Source: a bacterium YEK0313
GTDB taxonomy: Bacteria; Pseudomonadota; Alphaproteobacteria; Rhizobiales; Phreatobacteraceae
NCBI GenBank assembly: GCA_000751295.2
Contig: CCMO02000001.1
Coordinates: 434,001-498,000, forward strand
Direction of reading: 5' to 3'
Length of the DNA: 64,000 nt
The notes beneath the pieces were generated by a model. It was not told the origin of the DNA. It ran no database searches and worked only from the letters and a program-made list of their open reading frames with translations. Both the position numbers and the translations under genes were made by a program. Every line of letters begins with the position of its first letter. Within the stretch, counting starts at the first letter, position 1. Positions 25,718 through 34,444 of this stretch are shown piece by piece.

Positions 25718-26596
25718 TCAGAGGCTGGCGGCGACGATCCGCGCCGCTTCGGCGATGACGGCATTGCGCTGGTCGGCGCTGCCCTCGCTTTTCCTGTAGT
25801 AGACCGAGAGCACCACCGGCGCCCGGCCGGGCGGCCAGAAGATGCCGGCCTCATTGGCCTCGCCGCCATTGCCGCTGCCGGTCTTGCTGGCGACGCGCCA
25901 GCCCGACGGCAGGCCCGCGCGGATCCGCGCATCGCCGGTCTTCATGCCGACCATCCACGCGGTCAGCTGCGCGCGCGAGGCGGATTTCAGCGTGTCGCCC
26001 AGCAGGATCTGCCGCACCGTCTCCGACATGGCGCCGGGCGTCGTGGTATCGCGCGGATCGTCCGGCGCGACATTGTTCAGGTCGGGTTCGTTGCGGTCGA
26101 GCCGCGATATCGTATCGCCGGCGCTGCGGAAGAAGCGGGTGAGCCCGGCCGGCCCGCCGAAGCTCGCCAGCAGGAGATTGCCGGCCGTGTTGTCGCTCAA
26201 CACCACCGCCGCCTCGCAGATTTCGCCCATGGTCATGCCCTGGCCGCCGGCCCGCGGCTTGGTCGCCGGCGAATAGGGCACGAGGTCGCTCTCGGCGAAG
26301 ATGACGCGCCGGTCGAGGCGTTCCTCGCCGCGATCGACACGGGCGAGGACATGGGCGGCGGCGATCGATTTGAACGTGCTGCACATGGCAAAGCGTTCGC
26401 CGACCCGATGGCCGCCCCGGGTCTCGGTCGCGGTGTCCAGGACACCGACGCCGAGACGGCCGCCGCTGCGCGCCTCGAGCGCTGCAAGCCGCGCCCCGAG
26501 CTCCTGGCTGGCCGCGAAGCTCGCGCGGCCGGCGACGAAGGGTGCCGCGATCAGCGAGGCGGCAAGCACCTTGCGGCGGGACATCGGTTGAAACAT
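25718..26596 (-). CDS. Class A beta-lactamase, copy 3, complete active site
   Basis: A 292-residue protein with a twin-arginine-like signal (MSRRKVLAASLIAAPFVAG). The full class A set is present: Ser73-X-X-Lys76 (CSTFK), Ser134-Asp-Asn (LSDNTAGN), Glu170 and Asn174 in NEPDLNNVAPDDPRDTTT (Ambler Glu166/Asn170), and Lys238-Thr-Gly. It is probably an active periplasmic penicillinase or cephalosporinase; the spectrum is not predictable. It is the upstream member of three tandem copies and downstream of an amidase. The start may be the ATG at 26584. Confidence 0.9.
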   Translation of the reverse strand: MFQPMSRRKVLAASLIAAPFVAGRASFAASQELGARLAALEARSGGRLGVGVLDTATETRGGHRVGERFAMCSTFKSIAAAHVLARVDRGEERLDRRVIFAESDLVPYSPATKPRAGGQGMTMGEICEAAVVLSDNTAGNLLLASFGGPAGLTRFFRSAGDTISRLDRNEPDLNNVAPDDPRDTTTPGAMSETVRQILLGDTLKSASRAQLTAWMVGMKTGDARIRAGLPSGWRVASKTGSGNGGEANEAGIFWPPGRAPVVLSVYYRKSEGSADQRNAVIAEAARIVAASL

Positions 26597-26723
26597 GCAA
26601 TCTCACCCCAAAAACGAGACGGCGCGGAATGCGCCGGCCGCGTTTCCATCGCGGGCGGCGCGAGCAAAGCCACGGCCGCTTTGTGGCGGACCGGAGGTCA
26701 TGTTGGGAGCAGCTGGCGGCCAG

Positions 26724-26741
26724 GATTGCACCGGGATTGCA
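26724..26741 (-). promoter_or_regulatory. Direct repeat TGCAATC-N4-TGCAATC upstream of copy 3
   Basis: GATTGCA at 26724-26730 and 26735-26741 (plus strand) repeats with the same 11-base period as ahead of copy 2, about 130 bases before the copy 3 start. Flanking bases are also alike (GGCGxCxAGGATTGCA). It sits in the 170-base gap between the amidase stop and the beta-lactamase start. Confidence 0.5.
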
Positions 26742-26766
26742 TGCCCGTCGGCATCGTCCGGCAGGC

Positions 26767-28257
26767 TCAATCGAAACCCATGAAGCCCGGGCTGGCGCTG
26801 ATCGGCGGGGCTGCCTTCAGCTTCGCGATGTCGGGCACCGGCCGGGTGGTCGCCGGGTCGCCGGCGAGCAGCCGCTCGAGCGCCGCCGCCACCGCCAGCA
26901 CCTTGGCATCGCCGCCGCGCGGACCGACGATCTGCAGGCCGAAGGGCATGCCGCTGCGGTCGAGCCCGACCGGCAGCGAGATCGCGGGATGGCCGACGAC
27001 GGTGACCGCATAGGCATTGGCCAGCCAGTGGAAATAGGTCCGCGTCGGCGTGCCGTCGATCTCGGCCGGGAAGAGTTCCGACCAGGGCCGGGGGCTGAGC
27101 GTCACCGCGGGGCTCAGGATGACGTCGTAATCGGCGAAGAAGGTCTGCCAGCGGCGATAGAGCACCGTCTGGTGCTTCATCGCCTCGGTCGCGTCGAGCG
27201 CGCTGTAGCGCAAGCCCTCCTCGACATTGGCCCGGACATTCGGGCCGACCTTGTCGGGCGTATCGCGCACCTTCTCGTACATGCCGGCCAGGAACGACAG
27301 GGAGCGGAGCACCTCAAAGGTCTCGTCCGTGCCCGAACAGTCGGGCGTCGCCTCGTCGGCGCGCGCAAAGACGCTGCGGAACCGGCCGGTCTTGTCGGCG
27401 AAAACCTCGCGAATATGGCGCTCGGTCGGCGCGAAGCCGAAATCGGGGGTCAGCGCGACCCGCAGCGCCGAAAGGTCGACCGGCGCCGGCACGGCGAAAT
27501 CCTCCGGCCGGCGAACGCAGCGCCCATGGATCGTCGTCGCCAGGGGATCGGCGGCATCATCGCTCGCCATGGTGGAGAACAGCAGGCACAGATCCGGCAC
27601 CGTGCGCGCCATCGGCCCGGAGACGCTGAGCGGGTTCCAGCCGAGCGGCCGGCGCTCGCTCGGCACCACGCCGGGCGACGGCCGGAAGCCGACAATGCCG
27701 TTGAACGCGGCCGGGTTGCGCAGCGAGCCGCCGGTGTCCGAGCCAGTCGCGATCGGCACCATGCCGGTGGCGAGCGCGACACCGGAGCCGCCCGACGATC
27801 CCGCGGCCGAGCGGGAGGGATCGAACGGATTGCCGGTCGCGCCATAGACGGCGTTGCGCGTATTGGCGCCGGCGCCCCATTCCGGCGTGTTGGTCTTGCC
27901 GATGACGATGGCCCCGGCCTGCCGGACGGAGCGCACGATCAGCTGGTCTTCGCCCGGCACATTGTCGCGGAACAGCACGCTGCCGAAGGTGGTGACGAGC
28001 CCCTCGGTGTTTTCCAGGTCCTTGACGCCGACCGGCAGGCCATGAAGGGCCCCGAGCCGGTCGCCGCGCATGGTCGCGGCGTCGGCGGCGCGGGCGGCCG
28101 CGCGGGCCCGGTCGAAATCGCGCGCCACCATGGCGTTGACGGCCGGATCGACCGCCTCGATGCGCGCGATGCAGCTCTCCATCAGCTCGCTGGCCGACAG
28201 CTTCTTCGCGCCGATCAGCGCGCGTGCCTCGACCGCTCCGAGATCGCAAGGTTCCAT
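26767..28257 (-). CDS. Amidase signature family enzyme
   Basis: About 496 residues with the complete Ser-cisSer-Lys triad of the amidase signature family: Lys79 (LPVGVKDLENTEG), cis-Ser154 (AAGSSGGSG) and nucleophile Ser178 (TGSDTGGSLRNPA). I chose the ATG at 28257, eight bases after AGGA; ATGs at 28266, 28272 and 28296 are also in frame. These enzymes hydrolyse linear amides, but family members are too diverse to name a substrate. It precedes the three beta-lactamase-like genes on the same strand. Confidence 0.87.
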   Translation of the reverse strand: MEPCDLGAVEARALIGAKKLSASELMESCIARIEAVDPAVNAMVARDFDRARAAARAADAATMRGDRLGALHGLPVGVKDLENTEGLVTTFGSVLFRDNVPGEDQLIVRSVRQAGAIVIGKTNTPEWGAGANTRNAVYGATGNPFDPSRSAAGSSGGSGVALATGMVPIATGSDTGGSLRNPAAFNGIVGFRPSPGVVPSERRPLGWNPLSVSGPMARTVPDLCLLFSTMASDDAADPLATTIHGRCVRRPEDFAVPAPVDLSALRVALTPDFGFAPTERHIREVFADKTGRFRSVFARADEATPDCSGTDETFEVLRSLSFLAGMYEKVRDTPDKVGPNVRANVEEGLRYSALDATEAMKHQTVLYRRWQTFFADYDVILSPAVTLSPRPWSELFPAEIDGTPTRTYFHWLANAYAVTVVGHPAISLPVGLDRSGMPFGLQIVGPRGGDAKVLAVAAALERLLAGDPATTRPVPDIAKLKAAPPISASPGFMGFD

Positions 28258-28454
28258 GCTGTCCATCCTCATGCCCGTGCGCGCCGACCTTAGCACTGGC
28301 CCCGGCCGAGACCAGCGGCGGCGACGCAGGGCGGTACCGCGCCGGTCTGCTTGCCCGGTCTGGCGGCCTCGGCCATCCTCCCGTCAGGCTTCGCACGATC
28401 GCGGACACGACGAAAAAGAGGGCGGCCACCGCCCCGACCAGGGAGGACAGGAGC

Positions 28455-29228
28455 ATGACGAGCCCATCGACGTCGCTGGCGCTGACCGGCCTCAATGCAC
28501 TGATCATCGGCGGCTCCAGCGGCATTGGCGAGGCCATCGCCCACGGCTATGCCGCCGCCGGCGCGCGCGTCGCCATTGCCGGCCGGGTCGCGCCCAAGCT
28601 CGAGGCCGCCGCCGCCCGGCTTGCCGAGCGCTTTCCCGGCGCGCGGGGCTATGTCGCCGACGTCACCGATCCGGTGGCGCTCGCCGGCCTCGCCGAGACG
28701 GTGGAGCAGGATTTCGGCCAGGTCGACGTGCTGCTGCCCTGCCAGGGCACGACGATCATCAAGCCGACGCTGGATTTCACGCGCGAGGAGTTCAACCACA
28801 TCGTCGCGACCAACCAGACCAGCGTGTTCTTCGCCTGCACGACGTTCGGGCGTGCCATGCTCGCCCGCGGCAGCGGCGTCATCGTCAACATCGCCTCGCT
28901 CTCGGCCCATCGCGGCTGGCCGCGCGCCTGCCCCTATGCGATGACCAAGCATGCCGTGCTGGCGCTTACCCACACGCTCGCCGCCGAATGGGGCCCGCAG
29001 GGCGTCAGGGTCAATGCGATCTCCCCGGGCTTCTTCCTGACCGATCTCAACCGGGACAAGATGCCGCCGGAGCGCAAGGAGAGCGCGCTCCGGCGCACGC
29101 CCATGGGCCGGTTCGGCGAACTCGACGAACTGGTCGGCGCGGCGGTCTATCTCGCCTCACCCGCCGCGGGCTTCGTCACGGGCACGGTGATCAATGTCGA
29201 CGGCGGTTATCTCGCGTCCGGCATCTGA
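28455..29228 (+). CDS. Short-chain dehydrogenase/reductase
   Basis: A 257-residue classical SDR: GGSSGIGEAIAHGY near residue 20, catalytic serine in NIASLSAHRG, and YAMTKH with Tyr and Lys. The usual NNAG is CQGT, an unusual change in a structural motif. The glycine-rich end is FVTGTVINVDGGYLASG. GGAGGA lies seven bases upstream of the ATG. It is alone on the plus strand between amidase and efflux genes; its last 72 bases overlap the end of the opposing emrA gene. The substrate is unknown. Confidence 0.85.
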   Translation: MTSPSTSLALTGLNALIIGGSSGIGEAIAHGYAAAGARVAIAGRVAPKLEAAAARLAERFPGARGYVADVTDPVALAGLAETVEQDFGQVDVLLPCQGTTIIKPTLDFTREEFNHIVATNQTSVFFACTTFGRAMLARGSGVIVNIASLSAHRGWPRACPYAMTKHAVLALTHTLAAEWGPQGVRVNAISPGFFLTDLNRDKMPPERKESALRRTPMGRFGELDELVGAAVYLASPAAGFVTGTVINVDGGYLASGI

Positions 29229-30305
29229 CGGGGCGCGGTCGGCTTCCGCGATGGCGCTCACGACCGGCGCGCCGGTATCGACGGCCACCACCACCGACAT
29301 GCCCGGCCGCAGCCGCTCGGCGAGATCCTGACCCGCCTCCAGCTCGATGCGGACGGGGATGCGCTGCGCGACCTTGGTGAAGTTGCCGGTCGCATTGTCA
29401 GGCTTCAGCACGCTGAACTCCGAGCCGGCTGCCGGCGCGATGCGCACGACATGGCCGCGCAGGGGCGTGTTGTCGAGGGCGTCGACCGTGAAGGTCGCCG
29501 GCAGGCCCGCGCGCATATGGGCGAGCTGGGCCTCCTTGAAATTGGCGATGACCCAGACGGTCGCCGGCGTGACCGAGGTCAGCTGGGTGCCGGCCGTCAC
29601 ATATTGGCCGAGACGCACACCGACCTCGCCGAGCCGGCCGTCGACCGGCGCCACGATGCGGGTATTGCCGAGATTGATCTCGGCGAGCGCAACCGCCGCC
29701 TCGGCGCTCTTCACCCCCGCTTCCAGCGACGGCTTGCCCGCGTCGACCAGTGCAAGGTTCTGGGCGGCCAGGTCGACATTGGCGCGGGCCTGGGCGACGC
29801 CGGCCTCGGCCTGCATCAGGGCCACGCGCACCTGATCGCCGATCGCGGCGGAGGATACGCCGCGGCTGACCAGCGAACCGGTGCGCTCCTGATCGTGCTG
29901 GGCCTTTTCCAGGACGGCCTCGGCGCTCTTGAGCTGCGCCTCCGCAAGGTCGAGGCTTGCCTGGCGCGCTGCCCGGTTCTGATCGAAGCTTGCCAGCGCC
30001 GCCCGCTGCTGCTGGAGCGCCGCGCGTGCCTGGGCGAGCTGCTCGCGATAGATGCGGTCGTCGATGCGCGCGATGAGCTCGCCCTTGCGCACCCGCACAT
30101 AGTCCTGCACCGCGACCTCGGTGACATAGCCTGACACCTGCGGGCTGAGCAGCGTCACCTGCCCCTTCACATAGGCGTTGTTCGTGCTCTGCACGTCGGA
30201 GCGGAACGGCGGCAGTTGCCAGGCCCAGAGCACCATGAGGATGCCGGCAAGGCCGATGGCGAGGGCGGGAAGCGTGATCTTGAGGCGGGAAAGCTGGGCG
30301 GACAT
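29157..30305 (-). CDS. emrA: HlyD/EmrA-type membrane fusion protein
   Basis: A 382-residue periplasmic adaptor with one N-terminal membrane helix (LALAIGLAGILMVLWAW region, residues 12-31). The biotinyl-lipoyl half-motif is SPQVSGYVTEVAVQDYVRVR, followed by a long alpha-helical coiled coil (about 85-200) and the matching half IVAPVDGRLGEVGVRLGQYV. It works with the adjacent EmrB-type pump to carry substrates across both membranes, with an outer-membrane channel encoded elsewhere. It is last in the marR-emrB-emrA order. The 72-base antisense overlap with the SDR gene is notable. Confidence 0.9.
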   Translation of the reverse strand: MSAQLSRLKITLPALAIGLAGILMVLWAWQLPPFRSDVQSTNNAYVKGQVTLLSPQVSGYVTEVAVQDYVRVRKGELIARIDDRIYREQLAQARAALQQQRAALASFDQNRAARQASLDLAEAQLKSAEAVLEKAQHDQERTGSLVSRGVSSAAIGDQVRVALMQAEAGVAQARANVDLAAQNLALVDAGKPSLEAGVKSAEAAVALAEINLGNTRIVAPVDGRLGEVGVRLGQYVTAGTQLTSVTPATVWVIANFKEAQLAHMRAGLPATFTVDALDNTPLRGHVVRIAPAAGSEFSVLKPDNATGNFTKVAQRIPVRIELEAGQDLAERLRPGMSVVVAVDTGAPVVSAIAEADRAPSDAGREITAVDIDHRARDEARGG

Positions 30306-30331
30306 GGTCTTGTTTCTCTTGTGCGGACGGT

Positions 30332-32014
30332 TCAGATCGGTTGCGGCGCCAGCCGGCGCCGAGCGGCGCGCGCGTCGGCGGCCATGTGCAGGAGGAGGAC
30401 GGCCATGCCTGCCAGCGCCAGGACCGCGACCAGAAGGAACATGTCGTCATAGGCGAGGACGTTCGCCTCCTGGGTTGCCAGGCGACCGAGCGCGGCGACG
30501 CCCTGGGCATCGCGCAGCGCGCCGTCCTGCAGGGTCGCCGTCAGGCCGACGCCGTAGCTGCGCACGCGCTGGGCGACGAGCGGGTCGGTCAAGGTCAGCG
30601 CACCCGTCAGGACGTTCGAATGGAACTTCTCGCGGATGACGACGAAGGTGCCGAGTACGGCCGAGCCGAGCATGCTGCCGACCGTCTGCGAGCCCAGGAA
30701 GACCGCGATGAAGCTGAGGATATAGCCGGTACCGCGCTGCAGCACGCGGGCGAAGCCCGAGACCATGGCCGGACCGAGGAAGATCGCGCCGGCAAAGGCC
30801 AGCATGGCCTGGCTGAGGTAGAACTGTTCGGGACGGGTGAGGCTGGTTGCGCGCGCGTCCATCAGGGCGGCGGTCGCGATCAGCGCCAGCGCGGCGAGGT
30901 GCAGATAGGGCGCACGCGCCGGCGTCACCACGACGCTGGAGAAGATGTAGCCGCTCGCGGTGGCCGCCGCGACGATCCAGAACATCGGCGCCATCTGCTC
31001 GTTCTGCAGGCCGAGCGTGTTGAACAGGCCGACGGCGCCGACCTGCTGTTCTGCGAGCAGCACGCGGAACAGCATCAGCGCGCCGGTGAAGGCCAGCATG
31101 TCGCGCGAGCAGAGCCAGCGCAGATCGATGATCGGCGTCGCGCGGTTGAGCTCCACGGCGGCCATCAGCGCGAGCGCGCCGATGCCGATCGCGGCGAGCA
31201 CGCCGAGCCAGGGGGCCTCGAACCACCAGTAGGCCCGGCCGAGCGCCAGGACCAGGATGAGCGAGCCCGAGCCGACCGCCAGCAGCGGAAAGCTGACGAG
31301 GTCGGCCAGGCCGAACACCTTCATCCGCGGCGGATGCGTCAGCGGCAGGGTCAGGATGATGCAGAGGCTCATCAGCGCGAGCCCGGCCTCGAGCAGATAG
31401 AGCCCGTGCCACTCGCCGAGCTCCAGGAGCTCCGGCGAGATGACGCGGGCGAGCGGCACGGCGAGTTGCGCGCCGAGCAGGCCGAAGCAGACGCCGACCG
31501 ACAGGCGCTTGGCCGGCGGCGCCTTTTCCAGCATGTAGAACAGGGCGAGCGTCGAGAGCGGCGCAGCGACGAAGCCGGTCACCGCCCGGACCACGACGGC
31601 GGACCTCAGATCGTTGGTCAGGAGGTGGGCGAAGGCGACCAGCACATAGACGGCAAGACCGATCTCGGCGAAGCGCCTCAAGCCGAACTGGGTGCGCATC
31701 TTGTAGACGAGCAAGGTGCCGGTGATGTTGGTCGCCATGTAGGCCGCGACCAGCCAGTTGCTTTCGAGCTGGGTAATGCCGAGAGCGCCCTGGATGCCGG
31801 TCAGATTGGCGGAGACGAGATTGAGGCCGAGCCCCTGCGTGAGGCCGAGCAGCAGCGAGGCGGCGGCATAGAGGGCGAAGGCGAAGGGCGAGGCCGGCGG
31901 CGGGGTGACCGGCGGGGCCGACGCGGCAGCGGCCGCCGGCGAATGAGGCCGGGCGGCCGCCGGCACAGGTGCCGGCAGGCGCTCCTCGTCGGGCATGTTG
32001 GCGATATCGGTCAT
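30332..32014 (-). CDS. emrB: DHA2-family MFS efflux pump (EmrB-like)
   Basis: A 560-residue inner-membrane protein with about 14 hydrophobic segments after an Ala/Pro-rich cytoplasmic N-terminus (residues 1-45). QLESNWLVAAYMATNITGTL and the later VRAVTGFVAAPLST fit DHA2 drug:proton antiporters. It overlaps the MarR gene by four bases and is followed by emrA at 26 bases. It probably exports hydrophobic toxic compounds and is kept off by the co-encoded MarR repressor. Confidence 0.9.
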   Translation of the reverse strand: MTDIANMPDEERLPAPVPAAARPHSPAAAAASAPPVTPPPASPFAFALYAAASLLLGLTQGLGLNLVSANLTGIQGALGITQLESNWLVAAYMATNITGTLLVYKMRTQFGLRRFAEIGLAVYVLVAFAHLLTNDLRSAVVVRAVTGFVAAPLSTLALFYMLEKAPPAKRLSVGVCFGLLGAQLAVPLARVISPELLELGEWHGLYLLEAGLALMSLCIILTLPLTHPPRMKVFGLADLVSFPLLAVGSGSLILVLALGRAYWWFEAPWLGVLAAIGIGALALMAAVELNRATPIIDLRWLCSRDMLAFTGALMLFRVLLAEQQVGAVGLFNTLGLQNEQMAPMFWIVAAATASGYIFSSVVVTPARAPYLHLAALALIATAALMDARATSLTRPEQFYLSQAMLAFAGAIFLGPAMVSGFARVLQRGTGYILSFIAVFLGSQTVGSMLGSAVLGTFVVIREKFHSNVLTGALTLTDPLVAQRVRSYGVGLTATLQDGALRDAQGVAALGRLATQEANVLAYDDMFLLVAVLALAGMAVLLLHMAADARAARRRLAPQPI

Positions 32015-32484
32015 GACACGGGCTCGGCTTCGGGCTGCGCCGCGGCAAGACCGGTCAGATTGCGCGTCACCTGGTTCAGCACGCGGTCGGCAATGGCAAG
32101 GTCCGCCGGGTCGATGCCGCGCAGAACGTCGTCGCGCATTTCATCGATGACGCGCTGCACCGTGGCGGCGACGGGCCTGCCCTTCTCGGTGAGCGCGATG
32201 TCCTTGGCGCGGCGGTCGGACGCCGACGGCAGGCGCGTAATGTAGCCGATCTGCTCGAGGCTATCGAACAACCGGACGGCGGTCGAATGCTCGACCTCCA
32301 GCAGCATGGTGAGTTCGGCCTGGCTCATCGGCCGCTCGGCCGAGGCGAGGTAGAGCAGGATGCGGCCGCGCGCGAGGGTCAGGTCGTGCCGCTTCAGGCG
32401 CAGGTCGAAGCAGGTGCGCATGGAGCGCGAGGCGAAGGCGAGATCGCGCATGAAATCCTTGTAGGGGTCGCCATAGCCGTCCAT
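32011..32484 (-). CDS. MarR-family regulator of the Emr-type pump
   Basis: A 157-residue MarR protein: MSQAELTMLLEVEHSTAVRL is the recognition region and ASDRRAKDIALTEKGRP the wing. It is first in an operon with emrB (ATGA overlap) and emrA, the arrangement of E. coli mprA(emrR)-emrAB. Autoregulation through the palindromes just upstream is likely. Confidence 0.9.
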   Translation of the reverse strand: MDGYGDPYKDFMRDLAFASRSMRTCFDLRLKRHDLTLARGRILLYLASAERPMSQAELTMLLEVEHSTAVRLFDSLEQIGYITRLPSASDRRAKDIALTEKGRPVAATVQRVIDEMRDDVLRGIDPADLAIADRVLNQVTRNLTGLAAAQPEAEPVS

Positions 32485-32516
32485 CGCATCGGTCCTCTGA
32501 TCTGTGCCTTCCCATA

Positions 32517-32547
32517 ATATGTAAATAGCATATTGTAGCTAGCTACA
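32517..32547. promoter_or_regulatory. Palindromic MarR operator upstream of the emr operon
   Basis: Two palindromes lie 33 to 63 bases before the marR start: ATATG-N7-CATAT (32517-32533) and the perfect 14-mer TGTAGCTAGCTACA (32534-32547). The stretch is far more AT-rich than its surroundings. It is the expected position for autorepression by the MarR product. Confidence 0.6.
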
Positions 32548-32621
32548 TATATGGGTGTGCATCGCCCTGTCCAGGGCGGAGCCGGACGATCACGCCAATG
32601 TGTGCGATGGCGCCGGGCCGG

Positions 32622-33275
32622 TCAGCCGACCGGCTGCTCGCCGAACAGCGTGAGGGCCACCGCGCGCGGCTTGGCCGCCTCCGCGGGCGAGGCCGCCACG
32701 AACGAGCTGAGCCCACCGGCACGCTCCGCCGGCAGCAGCATGACGCGGACGAAACGGTTCGCGCCGCCGGAAATGTTGGTGCCCACCACGGTTTCGTGCC
32801 CGGTCTCGAACCAGGCCGCTCCGGCGGCAATCCGGTCGACCGCGTCGCCGACCTCGGCCTCGAGCAGGCCGCGCTCCAGGCGGCGGATGCCGGGTCCGCG
32901 ATGGCGGTGGGCCGGCGTCACCGCGCCGGCAGCCGCTTCGACCCGGTCGGCGCGCAGGATGTGCGGGCCGTCATCGATCACCGCGATGCGCGACAGCACC
33001 GGCGAGAGCCCCGGTTCCCTGCGGAGCGGCAGCGAAGCCGGCGCGATCTCGAACAGCCAGGCCGTTCCGGTCGTCTCGACCCGGTCGCCGACCGCCGCGA
33101 AGGCCCCCTCGCCTTCGGCGATCCTGGCTGCCGCGGCCACGTCCGCCCGCGTCGCGGCGCCAAGCTCGGCGGTCCCGCGCGCGGCGTAGACGAAGGCATG
33201 GCTGCGCGCCGGCAGAACCGACGGCTCGCCTGCGGTGAGATCATAGACCGTCATCCGCCAGTGCTGACCGCTCAT
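32622..33275 (-). CDS. Bicupin-like protein of unknown function
   Basis: A 217-residue protein. The second half carries cupin-type motifs (TPAHRHRGPGIRRLERG, with closely spaced histidines, and WFETGHETVVGTN); the first half looks like a degenerate cupin strand set (SHAFVYAARGTAELGAA). The start at 33275 gives a soluble protein of normal composition; an ATG at 33329 is in frame. It is 22 bases downstream of the formamidase-like gene on the same strand. The role is unknown. Confidence 0.68.
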   Translation of the reverse strand: MSGQHWRMTVYDLTAGEPSVLPARSHAFVYAARGTAELGAATRADVAAAARIAEGEGAFAAVGDRVETTGTAWLFEIAPASLPLRREPGLSPVLSRIAVIDDGPHILRADRVEAAAGAVTPAHRHRGPGIRRLERGLLEAEVGDAVDRIAAGAAWFETGHETVVGTNISGGANRFVRVMLLPAERAGGLSSFVAASPAEAAKPRAVALTLFGEQPVG

Positions 33276-33297
33276 CGCTTGGCTCCCTCGCCCGTTC

Positions 33298-34167
33298 TCA
33301 GGCCCGCGTGGCGTGACGGATGACCGCATTGAGAATGGGGCTGCCCGTTTCGAGATATTCGTTGAGGATGTCGAAATGGCCCCAGCGCGGCAGGGTATGA
33401 ACCTCCGGGTTCATGCCCGCGCGATGCAGATGGTGGCCATAGCGATAGCTCATGTCGATCCACTGCCAGGGTTCGCGCCCGCCGACGAAGATGGTCGCGG
33501 GGCAGCGGACGACAACGGGCCGCCGCTCGACGTCGCGGCGCAGCGCGATCTCCTCGGTCAGCCTGACCTCGGCGTTGACCGAGGTGCGCATGACCGGCCG
33601 CGGGTCGTAGATGCCGCTGATCAGGACGGCGCCGACAATGAAGGCCGGATCGACGCCGGCCGCGGCCCAGTCGTGCGCCAGCACTTCGGCGGTCAGGTGC
33701 GCGCCCGCCGAATGGCCCGACAGGCTCACGCGGCGCGCATCGCCGCCATAGGCGCCGATCTCGCGCCGGACCCAGTCGACCGCGGCGACCGCAGAAGCTG
33801 CGACGCCGTCGAGCGTCGAGGCCGGACAGAGCTCGTAGTTCACCACGACCGTGGTGATGCCGGCCGCCACCAGCTCGCGCGCGACGAAGACGAAATTCTG
33901 CTTGTCCTGGGCGCGCCAATAGCCGCCGTGCAGGAAGACGTGGACCGGTGCCCCGGCTTGCGCTGCCGGATAGATGTCGAGCTTGCGCAGCGGATGGTCG
34001 CCATAGGCAATGTCGGCATGGCAGGTGAGGCTCGCCCGCGCCGCCGCGCTCGCGGCCTGGCGCCCGGCCTGGGCATCGGCATAGTTCGGAAAGGCAGCCT
34101 GGGGATTGTACTGGAATTCGTGCTCCTCGGCCGAGAGGCCTGACCAGAGCGGGGCTTGCGAGGTCAT
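33298..34167 (-). CDS. Alpha/beta hydrolase, kynurenine formamidase-like
   Basis: A 289-residue alpha/beta hydrolase. The oxyanion motif is FLHGGYWR, the nucleophile elbow is SGHSAGAH, and the late histidine is in RWGHFDILNEYL. The HGGYW block and overall length match the KynB/arylformamidase-like branch found in many catabolic islands. I start at the ATG at 34167; the frame is open to 34305 without a good ribosome site. Its natural substrate may be a formamide, carbamate or ester. It is divergent from a GntR gene. Confidence 0.82.
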   Translation of the reverse strand: MTSQAPLWSGLSAEEHEFQYNPQAAFPNYADAQAGRQAASAAARASLTCHADIAYGDHPLRKLDIYPAAQAGAPVHVFLHGGYWRAQDKQNFVFVARELVAAGITTVVVNYELCPASTLDGVAASAVAAVDWVRREIGAYGGDARRVSLSGHSAGAHLTAEVLAHDWAAAGVDPAFIVGAVLISGIYDPRPVMRTSVNAEVRLTEEIALRRDVERRPVVVRCPATIFVGGREPWQWIDMSYRYGHHLHRAGMNPEVHTLPRWGHFDILNEYLETGSPILNAVIRHATRA

Positions 34168-34274
34168 GTCCGATATCCGTTCGATGAGGCCGGCTACCGT
34201 TGCTCCGGCCGCCGGCCACGGGCAAGCGAAACCCGCGCGGGACAGCATGGCGCCGGGCGCCGGGGGCGCCTCGA

Positions 34275-34307
34275 CCAATATGATCCAATCACAGCCAATA
34301 TCCAATC
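34275..34307. promoter_or_regulatory. Helically spaced CCAAT array upstream of the GntR gene
   Basis: CCAAT occurs at 34275, 34285 and 34295, exactly ten bases apart, and again at 34302. It lies between the divergent hydrolase and GntR genes. A very similar phased array precedes the enolase-superfamily gene at 43529, which heads the large ABC operon, so both may be read by the same regulator. Confidence 0.5.
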
Positions 34308-34444
34308 ATTCGGACCGGCAGGCAGCTCTGCCGCGACCGCTTTTGAACAACCCAAGCAAATGGTGTATCGGTGATTTGCGGCAGTGGAACCAAATCAGAC
34401 CAAGCATGCCCGAAACCCTGACGAGATCGCCCGAAGAACCCAGC

